Positions 13,118-22,997 of a stretch of 64,000 nucleotides of DNA are shown here, piece by piece; position 1 is the first letter of the stretch, and every line of letters begins with the position of its first letter. A program made the position numbers and the translations under genes. The notes under the pieces are model-generated. The model saw only the letters and a program-made list of their open reading frames with translations. It ran no database searches and was not told where the DNA came from. This stretch comes from Odontesthes bonariensis (taxonomy: Eukaryota; Chordata; Actinopteri; Atheriniformes; Atherinopsidae). The stretch lies in assembly GCF_027942865.1 (NCBI RefSeq), contig NC_134509.1:5357754-5421753 (forward strand), given 5' to 3'.

Positions 13118-13803
13118 ACAGGACATTAACAAATGAAAGCACTAAATAAGCACACTGACTCAATGTGTCACGCCTCACTCCACCGCAGCACTAATCCAAA
13201 ATATGTCTGATGACTAACAACAAAACAGCCTCCTACTGCTGTTTGTGGCTGTATTCCACAGTGTGATTCATACTGGCTTCAATAAGACTCTGTCCACGGA
13301 GGAAAAGTTTAGAGTGGAATAGTTTCAGACGCAGAAAAACACGAAAACAAATTAAATCTGCAGCACAAAAAGTAACTTTTTGCTAAATGTAATTTGCCAA
13401 GATCTTGATCAAACCTCGGCCACCAGTTACAACAAACAACTTCAGAACTTGTAAATTAGATTATTTCGGACGCGGTGAAGGAGATCTTACAGCACCTTTG
13501 TTGAAACAGCCTGCAGGCTGCTGGTTGTCTGTTTCTCTTGGCAGCACAGCCTGGACACTGCGGTAGAGCTCCGCCTGCGGAACAGCGGGCGAGCAGCCAG
13601 CTGACAATAACACCAAAACATTTGAAGTCAAAACTCTAAATATCAAATCGTTTTATTCGCAATTAAATGCAGAATCGGGCCATCTTTCAAGGTAAACAAA
13701 CACCAATCCTGTAAAATTAAGCTTGTGGGACATTCCTTCATTTTCCTGCACGTATTTGGTGTGCGCGTGTGTGTGCGGTACCTGTTGGCTCCATGCTGTA
13801 CAT
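2524..13803 (-). CDS. pik3r6: PI3-kinase gamma regulatory subunit 6 (p84/p87PIKAP), 20 coding exons
   Basis: Adaptor subunit of class IB PI3-kinase; in the family it binds p110gamma and G-beta-gamma at the plasma membrane. Coding exons in transcript order: 13782-13803, 13496-13600, 12988-13079, 12688-12756, 12150-12282, 10702-10771, 10375-10573, 8842-8989, 7802-7882, 6559-6802, 6179-6511, 5425-5524, 4946-5068, 4103-4210, 3906-4008, 3628-3689, 3341-3431, 3113-3174, 2886-2989, 2524-2680. They total 2406 nt (801 aa plus TGA-free TAA stop) and every phase fits; human p84 is about 754 aa from memory. Landmarks are RSVQAVL near the N-terminus, [28 protein letters not shown] and the terminal [10 protein letters not shown]. 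The N-terminal part corresponds to the helical p110gamma-binding region and the C-terminal part to the G-beta-gamma-binding beta-sandwich. ATG 13803 begins MYSMEPT; ATG 13794 (MEPT) is nearer the human start. Teleost a/b paralogue status is not resolved. Confidence 0.93.
2886..2989 (-). CDS. pik3r6: pik3r6 coding exon 19
   Basis: Encodes [19 protein letters not shown] (human LLTLSLDKDDQRTFRDVV), a core strand pair of the C-terminal domain. Acceptor ggcagcag, donor gtaaca. Confidence 0.92.
3113..3174 (-). CDS. pik3r6: pik3r6 coding exon 18
   Basis: Encodes [19 protein letters not shown] (human TCLNVNVTEVVKSSN). Acceptor tatctcacag, donor gtgagt. Confidence 0.87.
3341..3431 (-). CDS. pik3r6: pik3r6 coding exon 17
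   Basis: Encodes [14 protein letters not shown] and [13 protein letters not shown]. The acceptor gcgcccaag is an unusual AAG type, but both flanking phases require it. Confidence 0.8.
3628..3689 (-). CDS. pik3r6: pik3r6 coding exon 16
   Basis: 62-nt exon encoding [20 protein letters not shown]. Found by phase and similarity to human GAELSLCYQK. Acceptor tctcaaacag, donor gtgtgt. Confidence 0.82.
3906..4008 (-). CDS. pik3r6: pik3r6 coding exon 15
   Basis: Encodes [18 protein letters not shown] (human SQDPTEDIFLIELKV), a strand of the G-beta-gamma-binding domain. Acceptor ttccattag, donor gtgaat. Confidence 0.92.
4103..4210 (-). CDS. pik3r6: pik3r6 coding exon 14
   Basis: 36 codons with [20 protein letters not shown] (human PFILDVITYYIRMG). 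Acceptor ttctttag, donor gtacga; phase 0 both sides. Confidence 0.93.
4211..4945. other. pik3r6 intron
   Basis: Between coding exons 14 and 13. No additional gene or recognisable repeat seen. Confidence 0.7.
4946..5068 (-). CDS. pik3r6: pik3r6 coding exon 13
   Basis: Contains [15 protein letters not shown] and TIHKLANM (human VDPWYQSNV). Acceptor cttttttgcag, donor gtatga. Confidence 0.93.
5425..5524 (-). CDS. pik3r6: pik3r6 coding exon 12
   Basis: Completes [18 protein letters not shown] and YYIPV (human LQLYYIPV). Acceptor ggcctctgcag, donor gtgagt. Confidence 0.9.
5525..6178. other. pik3r6 intron
   Basis: Between coding exons 12 and 11. AT-rich, nothing recognisable. Confidence 0.7.
6179..6511 (-). 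CDS. pik3r6: pik3r6 coding exon 11
   Basis: Runs from a proline/glycine-rich linker ([22 protein letters not shown]) to [20 protein letters not shown], the start of the alpha/beta domain. Acceptor gtagttacag, donor gtgagg. Confidence 0.94.
6559..6802 (-). CDS. pik3r6: pik3r6 coding exon 10 (DSGIERDLP exon)
   Basis: Carries [10 protein letters not shown], an acidic stretch and [14 protein letters not shown], nearly identical to the human motif. Donor gtaaat opens a 47-nt intron. Confidence 0.94.
6803..7801. other. pik3r6 intron
   Basis: Between coding exons 10 and 9. Short open frames here lack similarity or splice context. Confidence 0.65.
7802..7882 (-). CDS. pik3r6: pik3r6 coding exon 9
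   Basis: Encodes [18 protein letters not shown], matching human PLPSPYITFHLWTG. Acceptor gtgttctgcag, donor gtgagt; the final T joins GG of the next exon to make Trp. Confidence 0.92.
7883..8841. other. pik3r6 intron
   Basis: Between coding exons 9 and 8. Nothing recognisable. Confidence 0.65.
8842..8989 (-). CDS. pik3r6: pik3r6 coding exon 8
   Basis: Encodes [15 protein letters not shown] and [11 protein letters not shown]. The acceptor tttgggacag lies next to a (TG)n run on the transcribed strand. Donor gtatga. Confidence 0.9.
9000..9017. repeat. (CA)n microsatellite near a pik3r6 acceptor
   Basis: About nine CA units, 11 nt upstream (in transcript sense) of the acceptor of coding exon 8. 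Confidence 0.9.
9600..9798 (+). mobile_element. tRNA-derived SINE
   Basis: Pol III A box tggcgtagtgg (9610-9620) and B box ggttcgagtcc (9675-9685) lie about 65 bp apart, followed by a unique body and an A-rich tail at 9775-9798. It is in a pik3r6 intron, antisense to the gene. No clear target-site duplication was found. Confidence 0.85.
10375..10573 (-). CDS. pik3r6: pik3r6 coding exon 7
   Basis: Begins RVFILADP (human RVFLFVDP) and ends NLARALR, with a helical [13 protein letters not shown] segment. Acceptor aatctctgcag, donor gtcagt. Confidence 0.92.
10702..10771 (-). CDS. pik3r6: pik3r6 coding exon 6
   Basis: Encodes [20 protein letters not shown] (human LYQRMVIAEQNL). Acceptor catcaacag, donor gtgagt; phase 1 in, phase 2 out. 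Confidence 0.93.
10772..12149. other. pik3r6 intron
   Basis: Between coding exons 6 and 5. No exon-like or repeat structure recognised. Confidence 0.6.
12150..12282 (-). CDS. pik3r6: pik3r6 coding exon 5
   Basis: Encodes [18 protein letters not shown] and PYCSVGL, close to human p84. Acceptor gacgtttcag, donor gtagtg. Confidence 0.93.
12688..12756 (-). CDS. pik3r6: pik3r6 coding exon 4
   Basis: 23 codons with [14 protein letters not shown] (human IIPLLHTVMYVL). Acceptor ttctctgcag, donor gtacag, phase 0 on both sides. Confidence 0.9.
12988..13079 (-). CDS. pik3r6: pik3r6 coding exon 3
   Basis: Encodes [11 protein letters not shown] and ends ELEK, like human GMWRWSLHKKV...ELEK. The acceptor follows a (TG)n microsatellite instead of a pyrimidine tract; the donor is gtactt. 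Confidence 0.9.
13080..13113. repeat. (CA)n microsatellite abutting a pik3r6 acceptor
   Basis: About 14 CA units. On the pik3r6 strand this is (TG)n running directly into the cag acceptor of coding exon 3, replacing a normal pyrimidine tract. Confidence 0.95.
13496..13600 (-). CDS. pik3r6: pik3r6 coding exon 2
   Basis: Contains [11 protein letters not shown], matching the start of mammalian p84. Acceptor is ttattgtcag. The donor is the weak gtgctg; a nearby gtaaga would leave the wrong phase for the next exon. Confidence 0.85.
13782..13803 (-). CDS. pik3r6: pik3r6 coding exon 1 (start codon)
   Basis: Seven codons from ATG 13803, ending ACAG before donor gtaccg. The exon continues as 5'UTR to acceptor tgttgttgcag at 13866. 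The single leftover G pairs with the CT that opens the next exon. Confidence 0.72.
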
Positions 13804-15608
13804 GGTGCTGGAGCTATCCCAGTGGGGCTTGTCGGTCGTGTCTCACATGCATTGTGGATCCATCAACTGCAACAACACATGGTAAGGTAGTGTCACTTAT
13901 GTTCTGTCATTACGTCCACGATTAAACGCCGGCTCTTCTCGCCCTTCCAAAAACAGCCTCTCACTCCACCTGACCTGCAGGGGCCGACTGTTTTTCTCTG
14001 TCTGCTTGCTAGCAGCCTTGTGTAGAATGTCTTCAGTGGAGCTATTTCAAGCTCATTTCTTTTTTTCCGTTCACATGCAGCCTAACAATAATCTCATCTG
14101 TATCTCCGCCTCTCTGTATGACAACTTCTTTTTGCACCTCTGTGTGAAATAGAGGGTACTTAGTTTCTGTTTGAGAAGTCTCTGCTGAATGTTTCGGTCA
14201 TTCAGGCTTGGAGGTAAAGATGAAGCGAATGCCATTTTGCAATGGCTGCCAAGACACAATCAGGAGGTTCGATACCATCAGAGTCCACTCGCCGTGATAA
14301 AACTCTTAATTTGAGCTTCACTTCACGGTTGTTGTGAGCTGAAAGTAAATATGGCCATTTTAGCTGCAGTTTTTTTTAAATCTCACAATGCTCTGCTGAT
14401 AATCCCAATGAGCCTTTTTGCATTTAAATAAACACATTTTCTAAAACTCTGAGGTGTTTCCTGCCCATACAACCATAATTTTGTTTCTGTTGGTCAAACA
14501 GTTTTGTTTAAAAAAAAAAAAAAGTCTCCTCAACAGGACAGGAGAAAAAAAAAAAACGAGTCTACCCACTCAAGCACCTGCAGACATATCTTCTGTCACG
14601 CATGTATGAAGCTTAACAAATTAAAGATGGTGCAAAGATCCACCACAAACATCACCCCCATCCCCTCCCCCATACCACCCACCCACCTATACATGGTGTT
14701 ATAAAGTGTTCCTATGAATAGTAAAACTTATTTAGGCCACATCCTTTATCCAAAGCCCACACAGGTTTATGAGTCACGGCTCAGACATTTACAGCCCAAA
14801 TTCATAGTTTCAGTTCACCAAATTTACCTGAAGAGACCCATCTATGCACTTTTAAGTTCAGTTTTCACATCCCGTAAGATATGCAACACACGCACGGATG
14901 ATGAGAGCGACAAAAAAACTGAAGACGCTAAATGTTAAGCACTTGAAATGTAATTTCTTGTGGCATTCACACGATGGATGGGACTTGTATATGAACCTTT
15001 GGGAGAAATTTCTACAATACAACAATCCAATAATTCTTGACATGATTTTGCACAAGTAAAGAGATCCTGACGCAACACATTTCTGTAATCTAAACAGAAA
15101 AAAATATCTTGACATTATGGGACTAGTTAGTGAATTATTTTGTTATCAATTTGTTACCGACACATTAAAAACAGCAAACTCCATTAATATGACATAGACC
15201 TACCCCGCTCCACGGCACAGACTGTCCGTCAGTTCTCCTCCATTCACACACCACACATGTTGGACTGAAACAAACGTTGAAGTCAAACAGAGAGGGAGCG
15301 TGCGAGTAAATAAGGGAGTGAGGGCGCATGCCGGTGAGAGCAGCGATTTACTGGTGAGTGTATTTCCTCGTGTGAGAAGGTGGAAGTTAAGTAGTGACGG
15401 GATAATCAAGCTTTGTGCCAGCGGCACATGTGGGGGCGTGGAGTTTTTGTGTGAAGGTGCTGCAAAGTGGCAAAGTTTTAAGTTAATTCACAGCTGAACG
15501 TACCATTTAAAAGAAAAAAGAAAATTCTTTCTTTCTTTCTAAACAACATTTGGACCTTCGATTCATGACAAGTTTCATCGGTTCTTTTACTCGTGGTATT
15601 TCTCCCTC

Positions 15609-15735
15609 ACTCACACCACACTGGGAGCGAGTCCACAGGCCCCGCAAGTACAATGAAAGTACTTAGTTGTGGACTCACACCACACTGGGAGCGAGTCCAC
15701 AGGCCCCGCAAGTACAATGAAAGTACTTAGTTGTG
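15609..15735. repeat. 64-bp direct tandem duplication
   Basis: Two near-identical copies at 15609-15672 and 15673-15735, both opening actcacaccacactggga. Confidence 0.95.
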
Positions 15736-16219
15736 TTGGATTTAGCCTTGATCCCTGAGCAGTCAAAACGCAGAGCTAACAGCGCTGCCTCAGCAGCTGA
15801 ATGCAGCCTTTTTGACCACATGCTTCCGGTGTCACTACTGTAATCACTCTCTGTCACATTGTTTCAGTTGCTGTCACCTCTCGCTGATTTTTCTCAGCTC
15901 GCAACTTCAGTCACTTCTTTAATGCACCCGATTGGTCAAGGGATTTATTGCTTCTTTTTTTCTCTTTGCTGCTTACAAACCGCACTGTTCTACAGAATTG
16001 GCCGCATGCACACACATCTGAGCCTGTGAGCATGCATGGACTCTAACCTACACAGAGAGGCTGACTATTAATACAGTTCAGGAGGTGACACACGCATAGC
16101 ATTTCCTTTCGGTCAAAATGAGTGGGCAGATGATGCTCTATATTTAAACAGAGAGACAGAGACAGAAAGATGCTGAACTAAAGAAACAGACGGAACAAAT
16201 GCTTTAAAAAGGCTTAAGA

Positions 16220-16960
16220 ATAGATGCATCACAGCACTCGCAACATTTTCCAACATGGAACAAACACGGAGCTTTGCAGAAAATGTCCCGCAAAAGATGA
16301 ATTACAAAAACCAAAACAAAGCATTTTCTTGAATATTAAAGAACGGTGGGAAAGGGAAGCAGGGATTGGGCTTTCTGAGGTGGTCTATAGTAAGATTTGG
16401 AGCTTCCAGTGAAGCGCAACCAACACCACGGCTTGGAGGGAGCTTTGCTGGAAGCATGTTAATAGGTATTTTAGGACATCTCACCAGGAAAAAATCTAAA
16501 GATACAAACAGGCTGGCAGGACGTGGCTAACCACTTTCACATACAGCATTCTGGGAATGTCCCTTACTGAGTGAGTTTTGGCAGAATACCAAGGCCTTTT
16601 TAGATGACTGGTGTGTTGGACTCACTACTTCGATCATATTTCGTTTTTGGAATGAAGCTTGGAAATAAAGTTAAAGCAATCTCTCCTGGTGGCAAGGGAG
16701 ATTGAGCCTACTTCCGCCTAATTAGGTGATTGGTTCGGAGTAATTTTAGAAATAGTTAGAATGGAAAATCTAACTTATTCTTTCAGAACCCAAAAAAAGA
16801 TCAATTTTACTGGATTTGGAACAAATGGACAACGTTCACAGCGCCTAAAAAAACAGATCCCCCAGACTTCTTGGCACCTTTCTTTTTTCCCCCTCTGGAC
16901 AACAGCAGATGCATGCTATCATACAAAATGTCGTGCAACTCATTAAATCAGAGTGACTAT
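16220..16960 (+). pseudogene. L1-like LINE relic (C-terminal end of ORF2)
   Basis: Broken plus-strand frames read IKERWEREAGIGLSEVVYS, then AWRELCWKHVNRYFRTSHQ, then HTAFWECPLLSEFWQNTKAF. The order and the H-x-x-F-W-x-C-P element resemble the C-terminal part of L1-clade reverse transcriptases. Stops and frameshifts show it is dead. Clade assignment is from memory. Confidence 0.65.
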
Positions 16961-18442
16961 TTTTTTTTATTATTATTAGAGTTTTTTGAAGACAGTGTTT
17001 GGCCTCGAGCTCAGAAACCACAAAGCAGTTTGTTTTAAATGGAGCTTTTGTTTCAAGCCTCCATGCTTCTGTGTTGTTTTTACACAAAGATTAAATCTAT
17101 TTCGAGCACAAGCTCTGAGACTTGAGAACACATGCAGCAATGGAGTGAACTATCAAATCTGCACCAAATATGAGCAAGGCACAAAGTATATGGAGACATT
17201 TGCATGATAATCGCGTCATTGTACTGCACGCACACAACGTTCTTCGTGTTTAAGGTGCAAACAGAATTAAGAGGAGATAACGTACAGCGAATAAAATGGA
17301 AAGTATGCAAAAGTACAAATCTAGCATCAAGACATGGTGGCGCAAACTGTACAGTACATCAGCTGAAATGTGAGTTCACAGCTCATAGAAACATCAGCGG
17401 TCAAACTCGAAGTGAGGACCAACTTTTACAGCCTAATCATCTTGCAGCACAAAAATCGTCATCTCTCCTTTACTTTAATCACCCGTGACTAGTTTGGCAC
17501 AGACTGTAATGTTCCTGAACTTGCCAAGCCAAGATGCCAGTAAACAAAAAAAAATAAAGCACTTCCCCATGTCTGCTTTCTATTTACGGTTGATATAAAT
17601 CAGTTACTGATCTAAGTTTCGGCCACGATACGCATCTATCTATCTACACCTTCACCGCACAAGGGCCTGTTGCCACGCTTGATATCGGTCAGCTAAAAAA
17701 CAATGAGACCAAACAGCAAACTGAGGCATTCATTTCTGTTCAGGCACGCTGCAGACATCTCAGAAAACAGGAAAGACCTAACAGCGCTGAGTGGAAGTGC
17801 GTTCATAGAGCAAGAGAGAAGTGGGGTCTGGGTGACGCGCCAGAGGGGTGGTGCTGCACATATGTGTGTTTGATTGGAAATCCCCAATCTAGGATAGCGC
17901 AAGGTCTTGTCTCACCGGTAGGCTTCGTCGTCTCTCACATATACGCCTGGGCAAAGCAGAGTAATGTGGAAAGCACCTTTGAGGTTTCAACCTTTTGCAG
18001 CTGCCCAGTAATACCTCAACAAACAACTTCGGAGAGGAGCCCCTTGAATTTCTCATCAAGAAAAATTTATAGTGTTTTATCGCACTGACCCTGAAAGAAC
18101 GAACTAGATTCCTCATGGTTTTTCTGTCACTGCTTGAAAAAAAAAACACGTTTCATGTGCGTGCTCTTCGTCACTGCGGGGAGCATCTCAGGGAGCATCT
18201 CAGGGAGAACTAGCAGCCTGTCATTAAGCTGGACAGTACAGCGCAAAAAATGATCATTTCTGAAAATAAGCATGCAAAGAAATACGCATGCATGCAAGCG
18301 GGAGTTGCAGAAATCCCCAAAATAGACAACATCTATGCTGTATGAGCAGTGGGGGATATAAATCAAAGTGATATCCTGTATCAACATACTGGACAATATG
18401 AGGAAGTTGTCTTGGACCAGAGACTGTCAGTGTGTGCGCGCA

Positions 18443-18445
<3 letters not shown>

Positions 18446-18493
<48 letters not shown>
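18446..18493. repeat. (GT)n microsatellite
   Basis: About 24 GT units in the pik3r6 first intron. Confidence 0.95.
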
Positions 18494-18496
<3 letters not shown>

Positions 18497-18730
18497 CCCG
18501 TCTGCCCTGATTGACCGGGGATAAGTTCAGGACCTGCAAACATTTTCAGAATTGTGCCCCAAGTCAGCAGTAAATGGGCAAAGACAACACAAAGATGACG
18601 AGACAAAAGTGGCGGAAGGGAGGAGTTGGTGTGAATTCAATCTCTGGCAACAAGTCTGCATGTAAAAGATGATGATTTATACAGCTCGAGCTAGTATGCT
18701 AGATCCATCAGGCAAGAGGAAGACGTATAC

Positions 18731-18735
<5 letters not shown>

Positions 18736-18769
<34 letters not shown>
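18736..18769. repeat. (GT)n microsatellite
   Basis: About 17 GT units. Confidence 0.95.
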
Positions 18770-19184
18770 TATGCTCCCATCTGTGGGGTCTACAGTGGTG
18801 AGAACGGGGTTAGTTGGTGCATTAGGAGTCAGCTGAGGATGTGGACTGGGTTACACATGGTTTACGCTCGGTGTTAAAATCATTGCATCACAAGTAAACA
18901 GCACTGGCTGCAGGTGTGGGCGTATTTAAGGTGCATTGAGGACACAGTATAGATGGGAATCTTCAGAGTTCAGGGTAATGCTTTGCAGTTCTTTGTTTAA
19001 ACTGCACCATCCGAAGGTTTAACATGGGCAGAAAACCTTGAAAGCCCTTCTTTTTTTATTTTCACCCTCTCCACATGTAACTGAATGATTTGAAGCTCTC
19101 GGGTTAATGTTTAATTCTTCACATTTGGGAAAGTTGCTTTAGAAAAAGAGAGAAATTGTAGTTTTATTTGACTCCACAACTTTT

Positions 19185-20790
19185 ATGTCAGGTTGATGCC
19201 TGGACTTTGACTGGACCACTGCAACACCTCAATTCTTTTCTTTTTCAGCCACTCAGTTGTACACTTGCTGCTGTGCTCGGTATCATTGTCCCCGTTATAT
19301 GATCCAATTTTCGCAAAGCTTTAGCCGTCAGACAGATGATATCAACTTCTACTCTACTTTGGCATAAAGAGGAGTTCAAGGTTGAGTCAATGACTGCAAG
19401 ATGTCCAGGCGCTGTGGCTGCAGAACAAGCCCAAATCCTCAGTGCAGTGCTGTGCAAACCTCCTCACCTCGGTCTTGTCTTTCCAAAGGACATTGTTCCA
19501 AACAATTTGTGGTTTGTTTAGATCCAACTTTGTAAACCTAAGCTGTGCTGCCATGTTCTTTTTAGAGAAGATGATGTCAAGTGGAAACCCTTCAAAAGTA
19601 GCCATACTAGTTAAGTCTTTTTCTCGTTGCACTCATGAACCTTAACATTTAAAGGATAACTGCGGTATTTTCAACATTAAGCCTCTTTTCTGAGTCGTCT
19701 GCAATGTTTTAGAACCCCCCTCACCGCTTTTTTGATGTTTACTGCTGTCTCCGGTATTTGCCTAATTTTGATTCTTCTCAACCTGCTTCAGAATGGCAAG
19801 TCATGTGCATGTCCAAAAAGGTCCGTGAAAGCACCATAAACGTCCGTTTTCAAAAACATCAACTCACCGGAGTGGTTACTGATGTGCACTGGTAATCCAT
19901 ATCAAATTTCGTTGCGAAAAGTTGCTTCTGTCGTGTTTTATTTGGCAGCTCGTTCATGCTCGAACTATTTTCTTAGCCATCTCACAGTCGTGGATAAACT
20001 TCCGCTATCAACGTAATATCAACGAACATCCAGTCTTCAATAGAACTCAATGGGATTTACAAAATGTCAAATAAAACACGACAGAAGCAACTTTTCGCAA
20101 CGAAATTTGATATGGATTACCAGTACACACCAGTAACCACTCCGGTGAGTTGATGATTTTGAAAACGGACGTTTATGGTGCTTTTACGGACCTTTTTGGA
20201 CATGCGCATGACTTGCCATTCTGAAGCAGGTTGAGAAGAATCAAAATTAGGCAAATACCGGAGACAGCAGTGAACATCAAAAAAGCGGTGATGGGGGTTC
20301 TAAAACATTGCAGACGACTCAGAAAAGAGGCTTAATGTTGAAAATACCGCAGTTCCCCTTTAACATGCTAACTGAGGCCTGTAGAGTCTGAGATGTAGCT
20401 CTTGGGTTTCTTAGAAATTCTCTGAGCACTGCATGTTCTGACCTTGGGGTGTCCACGCCTGTGAGGAAAACTGTCTCAAATGTTTTCCACTTGCGAATAA
20501 TCATTCACACTGTAGAAAGATGGATTTTTTTTAGAAATGGCCTTGTAAACCCTTCCAAGATCGATGGGTAGAAAAAAAAATTGCTTCTCTAAGATCATGA
20601 CTGATGTCTTTCCTCCTTGGCATTGTGTTAACACACACCAGAATGTTCCAGAACAGCAAACTGCCGAAATGTCTGCTTTTGTAGAGCTGCTCACATCGGC
20701 TAACAATCAATGAATCAAGTGCAGGTCATGAGCAGGACCTGGCTGCTACTTACCCTCTTAATTGCTATGAAAGCAGTGCAGGTGCACTTA
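19185..20790 (-). pseudogene. Tc1/mariner-type transposase relic, split by a MITE
   Basis: Minus-strand fragments in order from high to low coordinate read NDYSQVE-like N-terminal sequence, NPRATSQTLQASVSML, AAQLRFTKLDLNKPQIVWNN and WACSAATAPGHLAVIDSTLN, matching successive parts of a Tc1-type transposase. It is frameshifted and the catalytic segments are decayed. A foldback MITE (19653-20359) interrupts it; the two halves join cleanly at the TTAA site. Confidence 0.82.
19653..20359. mobile_element. TTAA-target foldback MITE with about 295-bp inverted arms
   Basis: The left arm (about 19653-19947) and right arm (about 20065-20359) are near-perfect inverted repeats around a loop of about 117 bp. 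TTAA flanks both sides (19649-19652 and 20360-20363). Ends read AGGRNAACTGCGG. TTAA targets fit Kolobok- or piggyBac-type transposases; which one is undecided. No coding capacity. Confidence 0.88.
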
Positions 20791-21589
20791 GTTGGCGTCG
20801 TTTTTCTTAAAATCATAAGCACGCAGTGTAAAATGTCATGTGCTGTTATATGTCTCTCTATTAACGGGACGACATGTTTCTATTATGTCCCGAAAGATTC
20901 AAATGAAAGAGGGTGCATTTTCTTTTTCACATGACAGGGCTTCTGGACTCCTAAACGCCTCGAAACACAGACAGCATTGTTATTAGAAACGCCACTGTGG
21001 CCCCTGGCAGCAGTTTAGTGGAGAAATAAAAAATTTAGGAGAAAAAAAAAAGGACAATCTATATTTTAACTCAAACTCTTCAATTACAAGCAGTCTTTGT
21101 TACTGTACACAGATGCCACAATATCAGCTATTCAGGCTTCTCTTGTGGGCTTGGCTGACAGCTCCAAACAGGTTTGCTTTGTGTCTCTTTGAGGTTTTCC
21201 AAGAAGTTGCCCTTTGAGTACATAAGATGGATTCAAATCTGCTTTTGTGGTAATCCTCCTGTCAGTTTGACCTCTTGCTGAAAAGTATCTAAGGCATTCC
21301 AAATATATAAGGTACTCATTGTAGCTTTTCCTTAAAAACAACCCCATGTCTGCTATTATTCAGAAGCCCTCTAACAAAACGATAATCTTAAACTGGTATT
21401 CATGTGGAAAAAGCTGAATGTGCGCAGGAGACGACAAAAGTCATCACCCCTGTCGATCAACAGAGTTTCGGTGTAATCTGTTGGTTCCCCTAGCTAGGAA
21501 ATTGTTTTTGGATGGGCTCTATATGAATGAATTGGATTATTTTTAAAATAATTATGATTACAATGAATTGAATTCCAATTGGCTTGAAT

Positions 21590-21676
21590 TGGACTTTATT
21601 ATTCAAGTGCCTTGAGATGACATTTGTTGTATTTGGCGCTATATAAATAAAACTGAATTGAATTGAATTGAATCAG
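21590..21676 (+). repeat. Non-LTR retroposon 3' tail
   Basis: Contains ggcgctatataaataaaac followed by (TGAAT)n-like repeats, an arrangement I know from 3' ends of teleost LINEs. Family uncertain. Confidence 0.5.
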
Positions 21677-22914
21677 CAGCCTCCCCATGGTGTATGAGGA
21701 GGTATGCTGTATCACATCACAGAAATACATTTCATAGAAGGTCAGTGACAATGAAAGGCTCAAACGGGTAATGAAACAGGACGTACAAAGTGTGCCGCAA
21801 AAAATACATCTTTACCGACACGGCCACAATAAGGCCACCGCTTTCCAAATAGCTCACAGGCACATGCCTCTGCCAAGAAGTGTTGCTGTTGTTTTTTTAC
21901 ATTCCGATCAGGACAAACAAAAAGGATGGCATCTGAAGCTGTGGAAAGTCTGCCACAGCCTGCTTTCTTTGTCCCTGCAGGAAAACATGACAATTGGGGC
22001 AGGTTTTTCTGAGAAAAGGCAAAAAAAAATGGCCAGGGCAGTCAAGGACAAAACACCTGCATGGTGTGGCGAGCAAAGCGTAGGAGTTTCAAAACGAAGC
22101 TTTCACAGTGGAAGTCATGATTTGTACGTGCGGAATATCTATATTTTATTCTTCCAACTGTTTGCTTAGTCTAAAACTTTTTGGAAAATGTGAAGAAAGA
22201 AACAGTTGATCCACCTTAAAACACGACGGATGTGAATTAAGACGCAGCAGCCAGTGATCACAACTTTTTTGTTGTTGTTTCAAACACTCCACGTGTGGTT
22301 TTGTTAAAAAAAAGAAAAGAAAAAAAGAATAGAAAACACAACTGAAACAGTTCACTGTGATTATGCCAGATTACATTCACAGAGTATCATTCGAGAGTTT
22401 GAAGAACACTGTGGTTATAAGGCAGCTTGTCGAGTTACTGTACTCAGGAGTAGTTTAAATAAATTGTTGGCTTATCTGACAACGAACGGATCATACAAAT
22501 CTATGATTGATCACAGCTTTTGTACATGGTTGGGATAAGCTGATATATTTAGTTGTTTTTCCTGCAGTGGGTTAAAAAAAAAGTACTAAACCAGTTCATT
22601 CCTGTCAGTTCTTTATGTATTAAGCTAGTAATCATGATAATGATAGCCGAGCTCAGTTTGCTTTAGTTAATAACAGAGTCTTAGAGTTTCTGCTTAGGCT
22701 CACACAGTCTGCTTGAATTCTTCTGTGTGACAACGGGCTTAATTCAACCAAAGCAGGTAAGTAAAGACAGTCCTTGAATGTGAAATCAGTGCTAAATACG
22801 TACTGATTCCTGACTAGTTGGCATTAAGTATCAAGTTAACTAACAGGAGCAATGAGTCTCTGGGGATAAACAAATAAGTCTAAAATTACAAAGACAGTAT
22901 GGGACAGGGACGTC

Positions 22915-22997
22915 TGGGTTTCTCTGCTCAAGCTGCCGCCCCCGCGACCCGGAGAAGCGGAAGATAATGGATAGATGGATGGATGGGTGGATGGAGT
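22915..22997 (+). repeat. Non-LTR tail with (GATG)n end
   Basis: gcgacccggagaagcgg followed by repeated gatggatg is a common teleost retroposon terminus. Truncated. Confidence 0.5.

Noticed and set aside
18446..18769. CRISPR-like spaced repeats
   Set aside because: Simple GT microsatellites in a vertebrate intron, with no conserved repeat-spacer structure.
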